From NCBI GenBank assembly GCA_963978545.1, contig OZ021727.1, forward strand, positions 50,296,487 through 50,360,486: a stretch of 64,000 bases of DNA, written 5' to 3'. Origin of the DNA: Linyphia triangularis. Taxonomy: Eukaryota; Arthropoda; Arachnida; Araneae; Linyphiidae. Shown here in pieces: positions 1 to 13,600 of the stretch; position 1 is the stretch's first letter, and the number at the start of each line of letters is the position of its first letter. Position numbers and translations under genes: made by a program. The notes below the pieces were generated by a model. The model made no database searches, had not been told where the DNA came from, and saw only the letters and a program-made list of their open reading frames with translations.

Positions 1-1513
1 CGGAAATTCCACTTTTTTACGAAACTGTGTCCTTTATTTTTCCCAGGGGTGAAAAAAGATAAAATATTAAAAAAAGAAGAAAATATATACGAATAAAAAA
101 ACACTTAAAACTACGAAAATAGCCGAATAAGAATATATTTGTGTTACTAATGTGTGTACAGGACAGTGGAGCAGCTAGAATTTTTTTCTGAGGGAAGTTT
201 TAGGACAAGTTTAATCTGATATAGCCCTACGAAGTCCATTAAAAATAATAAAATTGTAGAGAAAGTAAAAATTAAAAAAAAAAAAAGAAAAGCGAAAGAT
301 TTTCACCTGTTCTTCAGTCGTGTTTTTCACATGTTCTTACAAGAAAATATCAAATTTTCAGAAGGCAGATGTGCATTTAGAAAAAAATAACTAAACTTCT
401 TGGAAGAAAACTTGAATCTGAAAGAAATTCCCTGACTTTTCCAGAAAATATCACCTTTTTTAAGCATTTTCATTTTGCCTGACAATTTCAGGTTTTCCAG
501 GTGGGTGGCAATTCTGTTTTTCCTAAATTACATCACTTTTACAAAACTTCCTATAAAAATAGGAAGCGAAGTCTGATTCTGTTACATCGGCCGAAATCCG
601 TACATTGTACGGATAATGCGTAAAAGATAGCAGGTATGAAAGAGCTCTTAATCTAAATTTAACTTTGTAGGAGCTTTTACAGCAGATTCTCCCCAAGTCC
701 CTCCTTGTTATTTGCAGATAATGGCCATCCTTTGTATGGGTCAATATTCACAAGAAATTAAAACACAGCTGCCTTGCATTTTCTTTTTCAAAGTCATTCC
801 CAATGAATCGCAACACAAGATTAAATGCCCATGCAAGATTAGTGAACTAGAACTTTGCAGACACCACTACAATTCACACTAATCTACCAATGGAAGTCCA
901 CACTTGAAAAAGTGTTCCTGAAAATTATCGATTCCAAGCAACTTGAAGATAAAATTACTTCACTAATAAAAGACGAGTCCAAACTAGAAGGAAGAAAATC
1001 AAATTTGGCGATAGCTAAAGACATTTGTAATCGAAAATTATGGACCTACCCAAATTGGACACAGTACAAAGTTTGAGTATCATCTTTTTACCCATGGCAG
1101 CTAAAATATAAACATCTAGAAATTACGTCTGAGAAATGTATTTGATTTTAGACTGTCTTATAATTCATTATTTGGCAGAGAAATTGATTTTTTTAAAGGT
1201 TACATTTATTTAGAAAAGCAAAATTTGTGAAGTTTAAATGAATTCGAATTTATTAAATAGAAATTTGTAGATTCTCAATTACTCAGCAATCTCAGGTTGG
1301 ACAATGATAAAAATGTGAATTTTCTTAAGAAATCCTAGGCTTTTACAATAATGCAAATGTAAAACATTAAAAACTAAATTTATTTACAAAAAATTAATCC
1401 ATAACAAAAAGTTTTCATTGTAAATCCTTTATATGCAGAGCTATATTTTATGTGAAATTGCAACTTATTTAAGTGAATTTGTGATCAGATCTAATTTTCA
1501 CTTTTTTGCCTTG
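1..1513. other. No gene seen
   Basis: AT-rich sequence with transposon-end debris (e.g. CCCTGACTTTTCCAG near 430, TTTTCCAGGTGGGTGGCAA near 492). Short ORFs at 523-744 and 855-1076 show no domain. Confidence 0.5.
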
Positions 1514-1920
1514 GAAACTTGGTGTAATGCATTGTTATCGACAACAAGTTCATCTGCTAAGCTTCAGTTCTATTGTATAACAGGAAGTGTGTTAATTAGT
1601 CCTTTGAAGTGTTAATAGTAGTGTTTATAAAAACAGCTTTTTAGTGACAGCCCCAAAATTTAATAGAATGCCTTGTCATCAAAAACGAATATATTTGCCA
1701 AGTTTCAGCTCGATTGGATGGCAAGTGTGTCAAATAGTCATACCAATCAGTAATTGTAGTATGTATAAGAGATCTTTTAGTGACAGTTTCCAAAACTTGA
1801 TATAATGCATTCTCATCGACAGAAAATCTATCCACCAAGTTTCGGCGCAATTGGACGACAGAATTGGGTTGCCTTCTGCAGATTTAGAAAATACACACAA
1901 AAAATCGAAGTTAATATAAA
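1514..1920. repeat. Three degenerate tandem units of about 140 bp
   Basis: The units share TTTAGTGACAG..CCAAAA-TT-ATA-AATGC, then TCATCGACA and CCAAGTTTC-GC-CGATTGGA-G. They begin near 1514, 1640 and 1783. A related unit at 39725-39776 / 41701-41815 ends in the same AAAATCGAAGTTAA text and is split by the CAGGGGTC element. Confidence 0.6.
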
Positions 1921-2657
1921 TGATAAAAATGTATTTGTTCCTAAAAATATTAGTTAATGATAAAAAATGTGATTTCTTGTTTTGGAATTTCCCTTTGTTG
2001 TGTTTTGCCTTACGAAAGGAGAAAAAATTAGATTCTTTAATTTATCTGCAATTTTTCTAAAAATTCCTTTATAAATTGCTGTTATTTCCCTGTTGCTGAA
2101 CTCCAAGAATCTCTACTGAAAAATTATTAACTTGTCATTAGCATAATTTTAAAATGGTTAAACTTAGAAGAAGGCAAGTTGTGTCATATTATTATAATTT
2201 AATATTTTAAACATATATCTCAAAGCAATAAATCATAGATAAAATGCTTTTTAAAGTTAACCTTTACTGCATGCTGTTGACAGACAGTGAGTCATTTTTC
2301 ATGAAACACTGCCACTCTGTACAATTAATGACGGGGTATGTTCTTTTCAAGTAAATGATAAAAGAATATTTCATTAATTTAGAATATCAGTAAACTTTTA
2401 TTCGTAATTTTGGAAGAGTGGTCAGAAAGATCACTCACACAAGCTAAAAAACTGTTAACGTAACAGATGTTAAAGGTTAATGAGTTCAAAAATTAAAAAG
2501 CAATCATTAATTTGTTTCAATATTACAAATTAACAATATGAATAGTTTGAAAATATATTGTCAACTGCACAATAAATTATGCTTTAATTTGTAAAATCTT
2601 GGCTATCTATTGTTGCCATAAAAATATGTTTGTACACAAATTATTACGGATAAGTTA

Positions 2658-3047
2658 CAGGGTTCCCACGGTCATTGAAAGTAAAAGTGCTTAATATTTT
2701 TGAACTAGTTTTCAAGGCCTTGAAAGTGCTTAAAAGTCCCTGAAAATGCTTAGAGGTCCTTGAAAGTACTTAATTTTTACAGATGTTGTCCAACTGCAAA
2801 ATTTATAAAAATACAATTCAGACATGCTATTCCCGCGTGACCGCCACTTATCTGCACCGTATAGGAATTTTCCGACATATTTGTATTATGCATCCACCAA
2901 CTTGTAACTTTTTTGGTAGAATATACTTTATTAAAAATTTAAATACAGACATGATGCCTGAAAACAAATTTTCATAGGTCCTTAAAAACATTAATTAGGT
3001 CCTTAAAAGTCATTGATTTTCATTATGTGATTTGAGTGAGAACCCTG
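2658..3047. mobile_element. hAT-like MITE, TIR CAGGGTTCCCAC, TSD AGTTA
   Basis: CAGGGTTCCCACGGTC at the left is inverted as GTGAGAACCCTG at the right. AGTTA flanks both (2653-2657, 3048-3052). Sub-terminal repeats read GGTCCTTGAAAGTACTTAA. Confidence 0.85.
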
Positions 3048-3846
3048 AGTTAGGATTTAATAAATAAGATGGACCCAATATTTTAAAACAATCACATTCA
3101 CCAAACACTTTAATGTAGTTTATAAAAATACAGTAGAAGTGAAAGAGAGCAGTTACAATAAATATATACATTGCATTCTATATTACTGAATAGATAAGAA
3201 AGTCATTAAGTTATGTATACTTTCATAATATAAATTCTAAGTTGTTACTACAAGCAAAATGCAATATTTACAATATAATTTGAATGCAAGCTCTAATATT
3301 TGCTACACTGAAGTTTAAGGGTGACATATAACAATAACCTTATGTCCTTTAAATGTTTAATTGTTCTGTAAAATGCAAACCCAAGTAATTACTTAGTACA
3401 CTAATTGCAAAATAAACAATACATAAGTACAGCCTTCTATGTTAATAAAACTGCATACACATACATTCTTAAATTTAGATACACTTTTCATTGGCACTTA
3501 AAAGTTCTCAGGAGTTAAAGTTAAAAGGATAAGAAGAATTTACAAATAACTTAAGTTCATGGTGTCTTTTTCTCCAAATGTTTAAGACTGAACTTAAAAA
3601 TTTGAAACAATATAGTGTTAAAAACAAACAAGAATATAATTATAACAAAAAGGGCCAAGCGCATCAGATGAGGCTAAATTGTATTAAAGGTAATGAATAG
3701 TTTCGCGAAACATGGCAAAAGAGGAATTTTCAAACGAATGCACTATTTTGTAAGAGGAGAGGTAAAAAACTGTCTTCTTCCAGTTTTAGCACTGTATTTT
3801 GCATTCCTGGAAAGAGAATAATATCAATTTTTTTTTTTGTAAATAC

Positions 3847-3877
<31 letters not shown>

Positions 3878-4520
3878 TTAAAACAGGTCTTGTAACTGCA
3901 TAAGCTATATAACAAAAACTTGGGCAATGGATGAAATATGGTTATTGTATAAAATGCTACATTTGGGTCAATATTTAGCATGGTTGATTATATTGGAAAT
4001 TATTTTATGCAAGAGCTACACAAGTTTTCTTTATCAAAAGAAAATGCTTGAAGAAAAAAAAGCAGAAGTTTCTTTATATTCAAGATACCATATGAAGTAG
4101 AATGTGGACATTGCATTATTCTACCACAAATAATGAAAAAAAAACTCAAAGTGATAAATGAAATCTGCATTGGTTTCTATTTAGATTTTCTAGCTATAAA
4201 CAGCTTATACAAGTATCTATATGCTATTGTAGGCATTTTAATGTAGTAACATTAGGATTCTTTTTTATAGAAGTAAGTAATCTTTGCTGATGTTTGTTTT
4301 TAACAAAAGAAAGAAAAAATTATTGATATGATTTTTAAAATTTTTTTTTTTCAAAGGCTTACAGAAACTAAGAACTTTTTTTACACTAGTTTCAGAACAA
4401 TTTGTTAGAGGTCTTAGGAACCTTATAAAAAATAAGGAACTTTTTCTAAAGTTGATGGTTCACTTTTCCTTGTCAATAAATAGTAACATAACATCAAAAT
4501 CAATAAGAGAGTCGAAAGGG
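3048..4520. other. RACGAP1 3' UTR and flank
   Basis: Apart from part of the RACGAP1 3' UTR directly below 4521, I see only AT-rich sequence with poly(A) tracts near 3850. The UTR end cannot be fixed from sequence alone. Confidence 0.45.
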
Positions 4521-4612
4521 TTACCTAGGTGCGAGGGGAGTCCTCCCAATTTGAAAATTTTTAGGTCGGTGGCCAGAAGCATATATGGGACCGAGCCTGC
4601 TAGATGCTGGGG
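4521..4612 (-). CDS. RACGAP1: RACGAP1 last coding exon with stop
   Basis: After acceptor TTTTCAG the phase-closing reading is [19 protein letters not shown] followed by IGRTPLAPR and TAA (4521-4523). Recognition rests on splice phase and on the Pro/Ser/Arg-rich character of RACGAP1 tails, so it is less sure than the others. A 3' UTR must continue below 4521; an ATTAAA on the minus strand near 4236-4241 could be its poly(A) signal. Confidence 0.72.
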
Positions 4613-7600
4613 CTGAAAATTTAAAATACATAATTTATTAATAAAATATCTCAGGAGTACTCGAATGAGGTTGCTACAGTACTATTGAGTTAAAATAAAG
4701 AAAGTGCACTATATACAATAAGCACAGACATGCTACAGTACTATTGAGTTAAAATAAAGAAAGCAGGGTGCATACACTTTTTTGGAAGGGAAATTCAAGG
4801 ACTTTCAAGGCCCTTTTCAAGGATATTTCAACAAAAATCAAGGCCCTATTTTACCGTTGCAGAGTCGATACCAAAATTTAATTTTTATACATTTTCTTTA
4901 ATTATTAAAGTTGCAAAAAGAATTAAAATACTTATTACTTAACAACTAAGATGCAACCACATATATTTATTGATAATTATACCTCTTACCAGGATAAGGA
5001 AAAAAACTAGGTTAAAAAAAAAAGTTTTTTTTGGGTTTAAACCAGTTTTTTTGTTGTTTAAACCGGGTTAATTCTTTTCTAATTACACGTACACGTATTT
5101 ATAAATAAAATTTGTCATTAACTAGATTAATTAATGTTTAAATAATAATTAACATTTTTTCTGAAAATAATTTAAACTAAGTAAATAAACAATTATTCCT
5201 ACTTATGTGGACATTCAAATCACATTAAATTTTAGTACTTTATTTAGAGATACTATTCTTTAAACAGGGTTCATACACATTTTCAGAAAAAAAATTCCCT
5301 GAGGTTTCCATCTCGGAGTCGATAATTTTTAGCCACAGAAATAGATATAGCCATCATTTTCACAAGTTCTTCGATAACTCGAAAAAATCGAGTAATTTTT
5401 TAAACCCCCTCCTTCGGCTTTGAGTAAAAATACGATTTTGGAGCAGAAAATTATTACATTTAAATTAGTGATGAAGCAAATATTTTTGTATATTTCAACC
5501 TTGATATTTCAAATTAATTTAAAGTAAAAAAAAGGTGTAACTTGTTCATAAATACATTTGCATTCTAAATTTACAATTATTAATTTGATTGCATTACTCA
5601 AAAAATAAATTAAAAAGCATGGCATTTATTAACCTCTTTGCCAACAATTAAAATATTAGGAAGTTTTCAATGATGACATGATATCATAAGGTTCGGGGCA
5701 CAGCATGGCCCTAGTGTTGCTTTTGCGCCACAAAAACTAACCAACCAATCATAAGGTTCGGTTCATCACTGAAAGTTTTTTCGAAATAATCTCAGTTAGA
5801 GCTACTTTTAACAACTGATGAAATAATATTTTTTTTCTTTAAAAACTCTAGTCTGCCTAGTACCAATAATTACCTATAGAAGTTCTTCCCAATAATCCAA
5901 AATAATTTAATTCGATACAAAGTACTTCCCCCCCCCCCCCATGCAAAAAAAAGTGAAACAAGGCTGCTTAGCGGCAAGCATTAGATTTCATAACTTGTTT
6001 GGACTGATAGCTTCACTTAGCAGGTTTTTTAGGGCTATTTGTTTATTGGGAGATAATTTTTTTTTAAACTCAAACAAATTAAATCCTCTAACTGAAATTA
6101 GACAATTATACTAGCATTTAACATAAAGAAATAACTTCTAATGTAATTAAATAATAAACTAAAACAAGGCAAGCTGAAAAATATTAATTTTTGTAGTGGT
6201 TTGTTTTCTAACACTCTCCATTGTCTAAATGGATTATAGAGGGTTCCCATGTGAAATCTCAAGGTAAATGGAAACAAAATGATCTTAAGTCTGTGGTTAT
6301 TTGGTTAGTTTTTTTTTTTTAAATATGTGCCAAAAAAATAATCATGCACCCTTAAAGTACTAAGAAAAATATTTATTATTTTTACTTACAAACAGGCAAG
6401 AAAAAAATATCCAAATTGGATGCATAAAGATTGATTTCATGCCTTCTAAAGTTTGAATTTAAAGCGCGAATCCTGGTTGGTTGGTTGAAGTTTAACGGAG
6501 CAAGGGGCATACTGCCGCGAATCCCTGATCTTTCCTATCGCTAATTTAAAGGAACAAATATTTGTAAATGCAAGAAATCCTTACTTTTTTTTAAAATAAA
6601 GACATATCTTAAATCCCCCATTCAAGTTCTTCGTAAAATTTCTAGTCTAGGGTACGACTTTGCGCTTTTTCTGGGAATTGGCTACAATAAAAGAATGACG
6701 TAATACGCGTTTTCCCGTTCGTTACCAAGTCAAAATCATGATCCAACATCCAGCGTTGCCAAAAAATCATTTACTAATAGTCACCAATCCTTCCAGATAA
6801 TCAAAAAGGCAAGTTCAAAATTCAAATCCCGTTTTACCGATGACTTAGAAATTAAGCCTGGAAATGTTTGGGGAGGGGGGCTGTCAATTGGATTAAGTTT
6901 AGAAATTAAAAAAAAATATTCGCGTTTTCTTTTAGCTTAAAGAAAGCTATATATTTCTTTATTATTGAAACCAGGCAAGAGTGCAAATCTAAACCAGATG
7001 CACTAAGATTGCTTGTGTGAAAAATACAATACTTGTATTCTATTTTTAGCACGAAGTCTCAGTAAAAAAAAAAATTAAAAAAAAAAACATGTATTCTATA
7101 AGTATAAAAAAAAGTATTAATTTTCTATACCTAAAATCAGCCAAGAAAACAGATTTAAATCAGATACACACTGATTCATTTACTACTTCTTTATAGTTTG
7201 AAAAACCTACAACAAAACTGAGAGATTGTAATATGTATTTTCAAGTGCGAACCTTTTCCGGCACGTTAACTGACGAAAAACGCCCTTGAAGGGCAAAATA
7301 CTCTTTATCGCTTTGTTGGTGACGTTTTTGATAATTTTGAAAAATTTCGAGACAAAATTCTAGCCAAGTAGTTTTTCAAGTCAAAAAATGATTTTTTGGC
7401 GCAGTTCGGCGCAATCTTAACCGAAAAGAGGTTTTTGGCGCACTTTGGCGCAATTGGAACAGCTCTTACATCCCTGTAATTAGAATTTTTTTAATGAGCT
7501 CAAAATAAATTTAATAAAATTGGAAGGGTTTTTTTCCCAGCAACCTTAGTTAATAACTTTCACGGCTTTAAAGTAAGCCATTTTAGTAATTGAAATAAAA

Positions 7601-10600
7601 AATTACATACCCTTCACCTTCTACAGAAAAAGAAATTCTTCTTTCTTTAAATAGGAATCGACATAAATGAAAGAATGATATAAATCATAATACAATACCG
7701 AAGCGTAACTGTTATTTTCTCTGTAGGCGATATACTCCTCCGATAGTTAGTGTCGGGTTTTTGCAGTCTGGAACATAATTTCTCCACCAACTCGTCGAAG
7801 CTCTCAATCGACATCCGGAAAAAGTTGAAAATTTTTACTTTGTCTTCCCTTAACTGCGGGTAAAGACAGAAGAACATACCGAATGTTGATCGGCTCTAAA
7901 CAATGGGATGAATCCACATAGTGCGATTAATTCGATTCTTTTTCCTTCGATATTTTATATACAAATATGCTAAGCGCGCTCTTTTTCATTCCATTTCCAA
8001 CAAACACAAAATCCTCTCAGAGGAAAATTTTGGTCGTTTGAGAATGCACCTAATGAGGGAGAGAGAGAGAGAGAGAAAAGCGAAAATATCCTGCATATCA
8101 AATTACACCCTCTTTCCACCGGATACTCATCGTGCAACTTTTTGTCCCGTTCGGGGAGAGGTCAAAGGTCATAGTGACCGTGCCGTTCCAGGGCCGCTCG
8201 GGAGGAACCGATTCAAGTGTGATTGACAGATCCGCCAAAAGTGAACCGGCTAGAAAGTGTGACGTCAGAATAATGGTAATACGGGAACGAGAATTTTATG
8301 GTTTTAGAATTGAAAATGGGAAATTCAAGGACTTTCCAGGCTTTTTTAGAAATAATCCTATTTTTCCAGGCTATTCAAGGCCTTGAAAAAAAAATAATGA
8401 AATTCAAGGACTTTCCAGGTTTTCCAGGCCGCGTACGCACCCTGAGAAAGTGCACTATATACAATAAGCACAGACATGCTACTCTATGCTAGTAAAAAAA
8501 ATAAAAAATAAACACATGCTTATCAAAATTGCTCATTTCAGTTCTCATATTATGATTTTTTTTTTTACCTATGAGAACTTACTCATGTGATGTAACAAAT
8601 TTGGAGTTCAGAAATGTTTTCATTGGTAGTGGTTTTTAACAGCGACCGTTGTTTCCGTCAAAACGTAAATCAAAACATAGATGAATTTTTGATGAGCTGA
8701 ATAGCAATCATGGTGTTTACGTAACAGTTATGTGATTTTATTTAAAATGTTCAGAAATCCATGAAATTCACTGTATTTCCATGACTTATGATCATTTTTT
8801 TGGTTCAAAATCATGACTTTCCATGACAAAATTTACCCAATGTCCAAATTTATGATACTTTCCATATGAGCGGAAACCCTGTAAAGAATGTGAAAAAATT
8901 GTGATGTCAGAATTCTGGGATCCTCAGACAGGAATTTTGCAGTTTCAGAATTAAAATGAAAATCAAGGCCTTTTGAGATTTTTTTGGAAATAATAAAATT
9001 TTTCAAAACTAAACTTTAGAAAAAAAAAAAATCAAAAAAATCAAGGACCTTTCAGGATTTCCAGGCCTTGAACACAACTTGAAAACCTTAAAATATTCAA
9101 CTGCAAATCATAAAAATATTTGCAAGTTTAATTTGCAAATTTACCTGGTGTAACTTCAGGTGTTTTAAGTTGAGGATGAAATACTTCTGGACCTTCAAAA
9201 TTTAACAACTCCTGCCAAAACTCTGTTGAGAGTAATAATAAGCGCTTCATTACCTGAAGAATAAATTGCATTATAATATATATATATATTTTAAAATCAG
9301 CAAATTACAATTATAAAACATAAAATAAAGAAATGTATTTGATATAACTTTGATGAAAACTAAAAGATAATACTTTAGCTAATTAAAAAATATTTGCTTC
9401 AAGTATACCTGTTCTTGTTGAGCCGTTTCAGTCAAAATGTTTGAATTTGATGGTTCAATATCAGAATATCCAACAATGGTTGGTCCAAACACTTTGGCAA
9501 GATTATCTATTGGCATCTTGCAGTCAGGTGATTCAGCAACTCTAAAACATATTGTCGCAACAATGATATATTAAATATTTAAAAGTTTTTTTTTAAAATT
9601 AATTTCTACATATTATGTGTAGAAATGTGTATTTAATAAAAACATATTTTTAAAGAAATTGTGCATTGTTAAGTCATACAAACAAGTGAGATAAAAAAAG
9701 GCACTTTAAGAATTTTTAATAACTTCAAGAATTTTTCATTTCTGAAATATATATATGTATACTAAATATGAAAAATCAGCAAATGGAGGAAATTGAGCTC
9801 TCGGTTTTTAAATGGTTGGAATTGGACTATCTCCCTGAAGAAGTTTAAATTTCTTCCGTTAAGTCTTTTATGCTTACAGATTATTATTCGCACCTTGAAT
9901 GCAAGTAATCTGTTGTATTTTACTTGTTTTTAATAATTTTTTTATTTACTTTAAGTAACTTGAATTGTTGTCTTTTATTTGTCATATGGGTCATTCTTCC
10001 GAAACAGGCAACTTTTCAGTATTAAAATATTTTTTAAAAAGGTTGCCGTAAATGTATGTTATATATTTTTTGTTATTAAGGCTTTATACAACAAGAAAAA
10101 AATATCAGTAGTGCAAAAATTTCTTAATTGTGAGTAGGACAAAATATTTAAAAAAATCCATATGCTAAGACAATAACACAAATTTTTTTTCAGTGAGGAG
10201 ATTTAAAAAAACGCTAGTTAAAATATTATTACAATAGTAGTGGGATACTGTTAAACTTATATAAATTTTAATTATATTTTGAATAAATAATAAGCATCAT
10301 TATAATGTTTTGCTGTTATTGTGTTTTTATAAGCCAGGACAATGGCAAAATGAGGCAATATATAAAACAAAATGCTAATAAAAATATTAAAAAGAAAAAA
10401 ATTAAATTTTTAAATTTAATTACAATAGTAATGGGGTACTGTTAAACTTACATTATCTCGTTTTGCTGTTATAGTGTTTTTAATGAGAGGACAATGAAAA
10501 AATTTATGTAATTAGAAGCAGACACATTCTATTTAAAAATTTTAAAATAATGTAAATATTTTCTAAAAGATGATGTGGCGACTAGCGCACATTGGTCGAC

Positions 10601-13600
10601 CTACCATGTCTTATCAGACTGTATGCGCCGCCTTATAAGACTGATTCAATCCAGTGCCATTGCCAATTATGTAAATTATCATCTTTGTTAACTGCCAACC
10701 TTGAGACCTGAAATCACTATATATGGCTCTGTCTGTTTTCTGATTATTCACTTGGCTTAACTAGCAGCATGTTGTACTAGTAAATTTTTTTGTTTTCTGA
10801 ATACTTCCTAGGAGGAAGTTTATATCTAGTCATTTAAAAGTTTTAATAAACGTTGACTCTTTAAAAGCGTCTTTTTACTCTTTTTACTTTACCACTATCT
10901 ACCATGCAATGTACCGACTGTGCTGAGTGAAGTACGGTCTGAGCAATGACCTTATTATGTATTCTATATAGTAATATAATTTTTTCCCCTACACATTTAG
11001 TATTTTTTGTAGATGGCAGGAAAATAACACGAATTAAACATAACTCTGATGGAATAGAACTTCAAAATTCCGTAAAAAAATTATGTTGAGAATAATTATT
11101 CACACAGCTTGCTAAAGAAACAACAGTTCTTGGAATTAGCACAAAAATTGGATGCAGTTGCCTTCTGTAGTTAAAATATTGAGTGTAACGCAATATGCCA
11201 GGACTGACATTTTGTTCAGTGACATGCATTTTAGTAATTTTTTAAATAAGAAAAAATATTGAAACACAGCTTGCTAAAGAAACAACAGTTCTTGGAATTA
11301 GCACAAAAATTGGATGCAGTTGCCTTCTGTAGTTAAAATATTGAGTGTAACGCAATATGCCAGGACTGACATTTTGTTCAGTGACATGCATTTTAGTAAT
11401 TTTTTAAATAAGAAAAAATATTGAAATTATTTTCCATTGTATAAAACACTTTATTATAAATGCATTAAACATGGTTCGTATACTTGAAGGAGTGAAAAAT
11501 TCAAGGACTTTTTAAGAACTTTTCAAGGATGCGTTATCAACCATAAATACATTAAAAAAAAATCCAAATTTTTTTTTATTGCCAAACTGTGCACATTCAA
11601 ATCGAGAAAATACAAAAAAATTGGGTTTTTTTATGTTTCAATGAAAGAAAATTTTAAGGTTACAATAGAAAAAGAAAACCTTCCAATAATCATGTCCCAT
11701 AAAAACAGAAGTAAAGTAACTAGTGCTCACTTGATAACTATGCCAATATCGAAAGTGAGCATCCATTTAGTTGTCTTGTTTCATCATATTGAGACTTTTG
11801 TCAAATAATAATACAAAAGTCTTAACGATTAAACTGTCTTCAAATCTACTCTAAAGGCTTGATTACAAATACTGTATAATATGCAGTTTTTTCTTCCCAT
11901 AAAAATTTAGAATTTAGATGCAATCATGCTATTGGCTAACATGCATCAATTACAAAATGTATTAATGTTTTCATTTAATTCATAAGAGCCGTGATTTTTT
12001 ATGATTTTCAATGTCCATAGTATTTCATTCATTTCAATGTCCATAGTATTTCAGTATCTAAAACTTTGTTTTTAATTACATGCCCCTCCGTCGCGCTGAC
12101 GACGTTGATTGTTGAGAAATATATCCGCTTTTGGGGTATTTTTTATGATTACAAATAGTTCGAACAATCCTCAATCGAACTTCTTATAGAAAATAAATCC
12201 ATTTGTTACTCTTTGCATAGTTTTTTAATGCACTTTTTCCCTTCATGACATTTTTTACACACAAAGTACATAAAGCAAATTTAACACATAGTTTTCAATA
12301 TTATATTCTAGCTTTTCTAATCAGCTTGAATTGAAAATGCATTTCCCTGACATTTTTAAACAGTGCGCAAAAAATTAGCACACACGATACAAAAACGAAA
12401 AAAGAGATCACATATTCCAGATATGTTGCGCATGCGCAGCGCTGTACTCATCAAAGAGGGGGATTGACGAAATTTTTGTACATTCAACTGTAATGTTTTC
12501 CTAGTTGCTGATTGGCTTAACTTAATTAAAAAGATTTTGCTCACTTTGTTGACTCAAAGTTTTTGAGATGCTATATTTTTAGAAAATAAAATGAAATTCA
12601 AGCACTTTAAATGTATTTTTACAGAATTCAAGGTTTTCAAGCACTTGAAAATGAAAGATTTTTTTTCAAGCACTTTTCAAGGTTTTTTAAAAACGTACGA
12701 ACCATGTTAAATTCATTGTTGTTGGAAAATTAGTTTTATCATTATTTTATTTAACATTTATAACAGCATAGATGGCCCTAGTAACAAGCCAGGATAATGA
12801 TTTTTGGATGTTTGATAGATTTTTAAATACATTTATAACAGAAAATTATACACAAATTTTAAAATTCTAACTCTCAAATATAGGCTTATTATAAAAAATA
12901 AAAACTGGAAGTGTAATATTCATAACAAATATGTTATTATTATGTAAAAAAAATAATTAAAAATATTCCATTTTAAATAAGTTAGGGGACTTCTTAAATT
13001 GAATGAAAATAGGACTGATTTGGTAGTCCAGGACTCTTGTCATGTCTTCCCTTAAGAATTTTTTACAAATAAAATATAACATAGGTAGCACATGATTGAA
13101 ATATAAGACAAAATATATAGTTTGACAATATTTCTGAATATAGAAGGAAACGGATTGGTACGAAAAAATTGTAATTGCATCAAACTGTAACAGGGCACTA
13201 ATACTTTGTTACCATGTTCTTTGATGCAATTAGCTGAATATGGACAGCAGAGGTTCATTAAATGAATTAAAAGGCTTAAGACAGACATGGTATATGGGAG
13301 ATAATGTACTTCACCAAAGGCTCCCAAGCAACCAAAGAAGAAAAAAAAAAGAAAAAAAAAAGCGCAACTCGAAACATTTATACTACATAATAACATTTGC
13401 ATAAACATCTGGCTAATCAATACACGTTGACCATCGATATAGATAAACAACTGGATAGACTGCTTAACGCTGGGAAAATGAAGCTGTTGCCAGATGCAAT
13501 TGGTGGGATAAAAAATATGGATTGCCGAGGATTGAAAAAAACATTTTGGGTTGTACACAGCAGAAATGTTAATAGTAGACCTTAATTAGTAATAATGTGC

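Larger units (their letters stand above)
5425..7476. mobile_element. Left-truncated copy 1 of the CAGTGATGTAAG element
   Basis: This stretch is collinear with 36452-38581, from AAATACGATTTTGGAGCAG to the shared right terminus AGCTCTTACATCCCTG. The first about 45 bases of the element are missing. It lies inside the larger element at 4764-8444. Confidence 0.8.
4764..8444. mobile_element. DNA transposon, TIR CAGGGTGC, TSD AGAAAG, in the last RACGAP1 intron
   Basis: CAGGGTGCATACAC at the left and GCGTACGCACCCTG at the right are inverted, followed inward by AAATTCAAGGACTTTC and its complement. The 6-bp AGAAAG flanks both (4758-4763, 8445-8450). It contains the truncated copy at 5425, a Harbinger transposase fragment at 7647 and an orphan terminus CAGGGTTCATACACA at 5265. 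Confidence 0.8.

Noticed and set aside
13052..13558. 168-codon minus-strand ORF
   Set aside because: It runs through a poly(T) tract and into the P-type MITE terminus. There is no domain, and the faint RhoGAP likeness at 13240-13330 lacks fitting splice sites.
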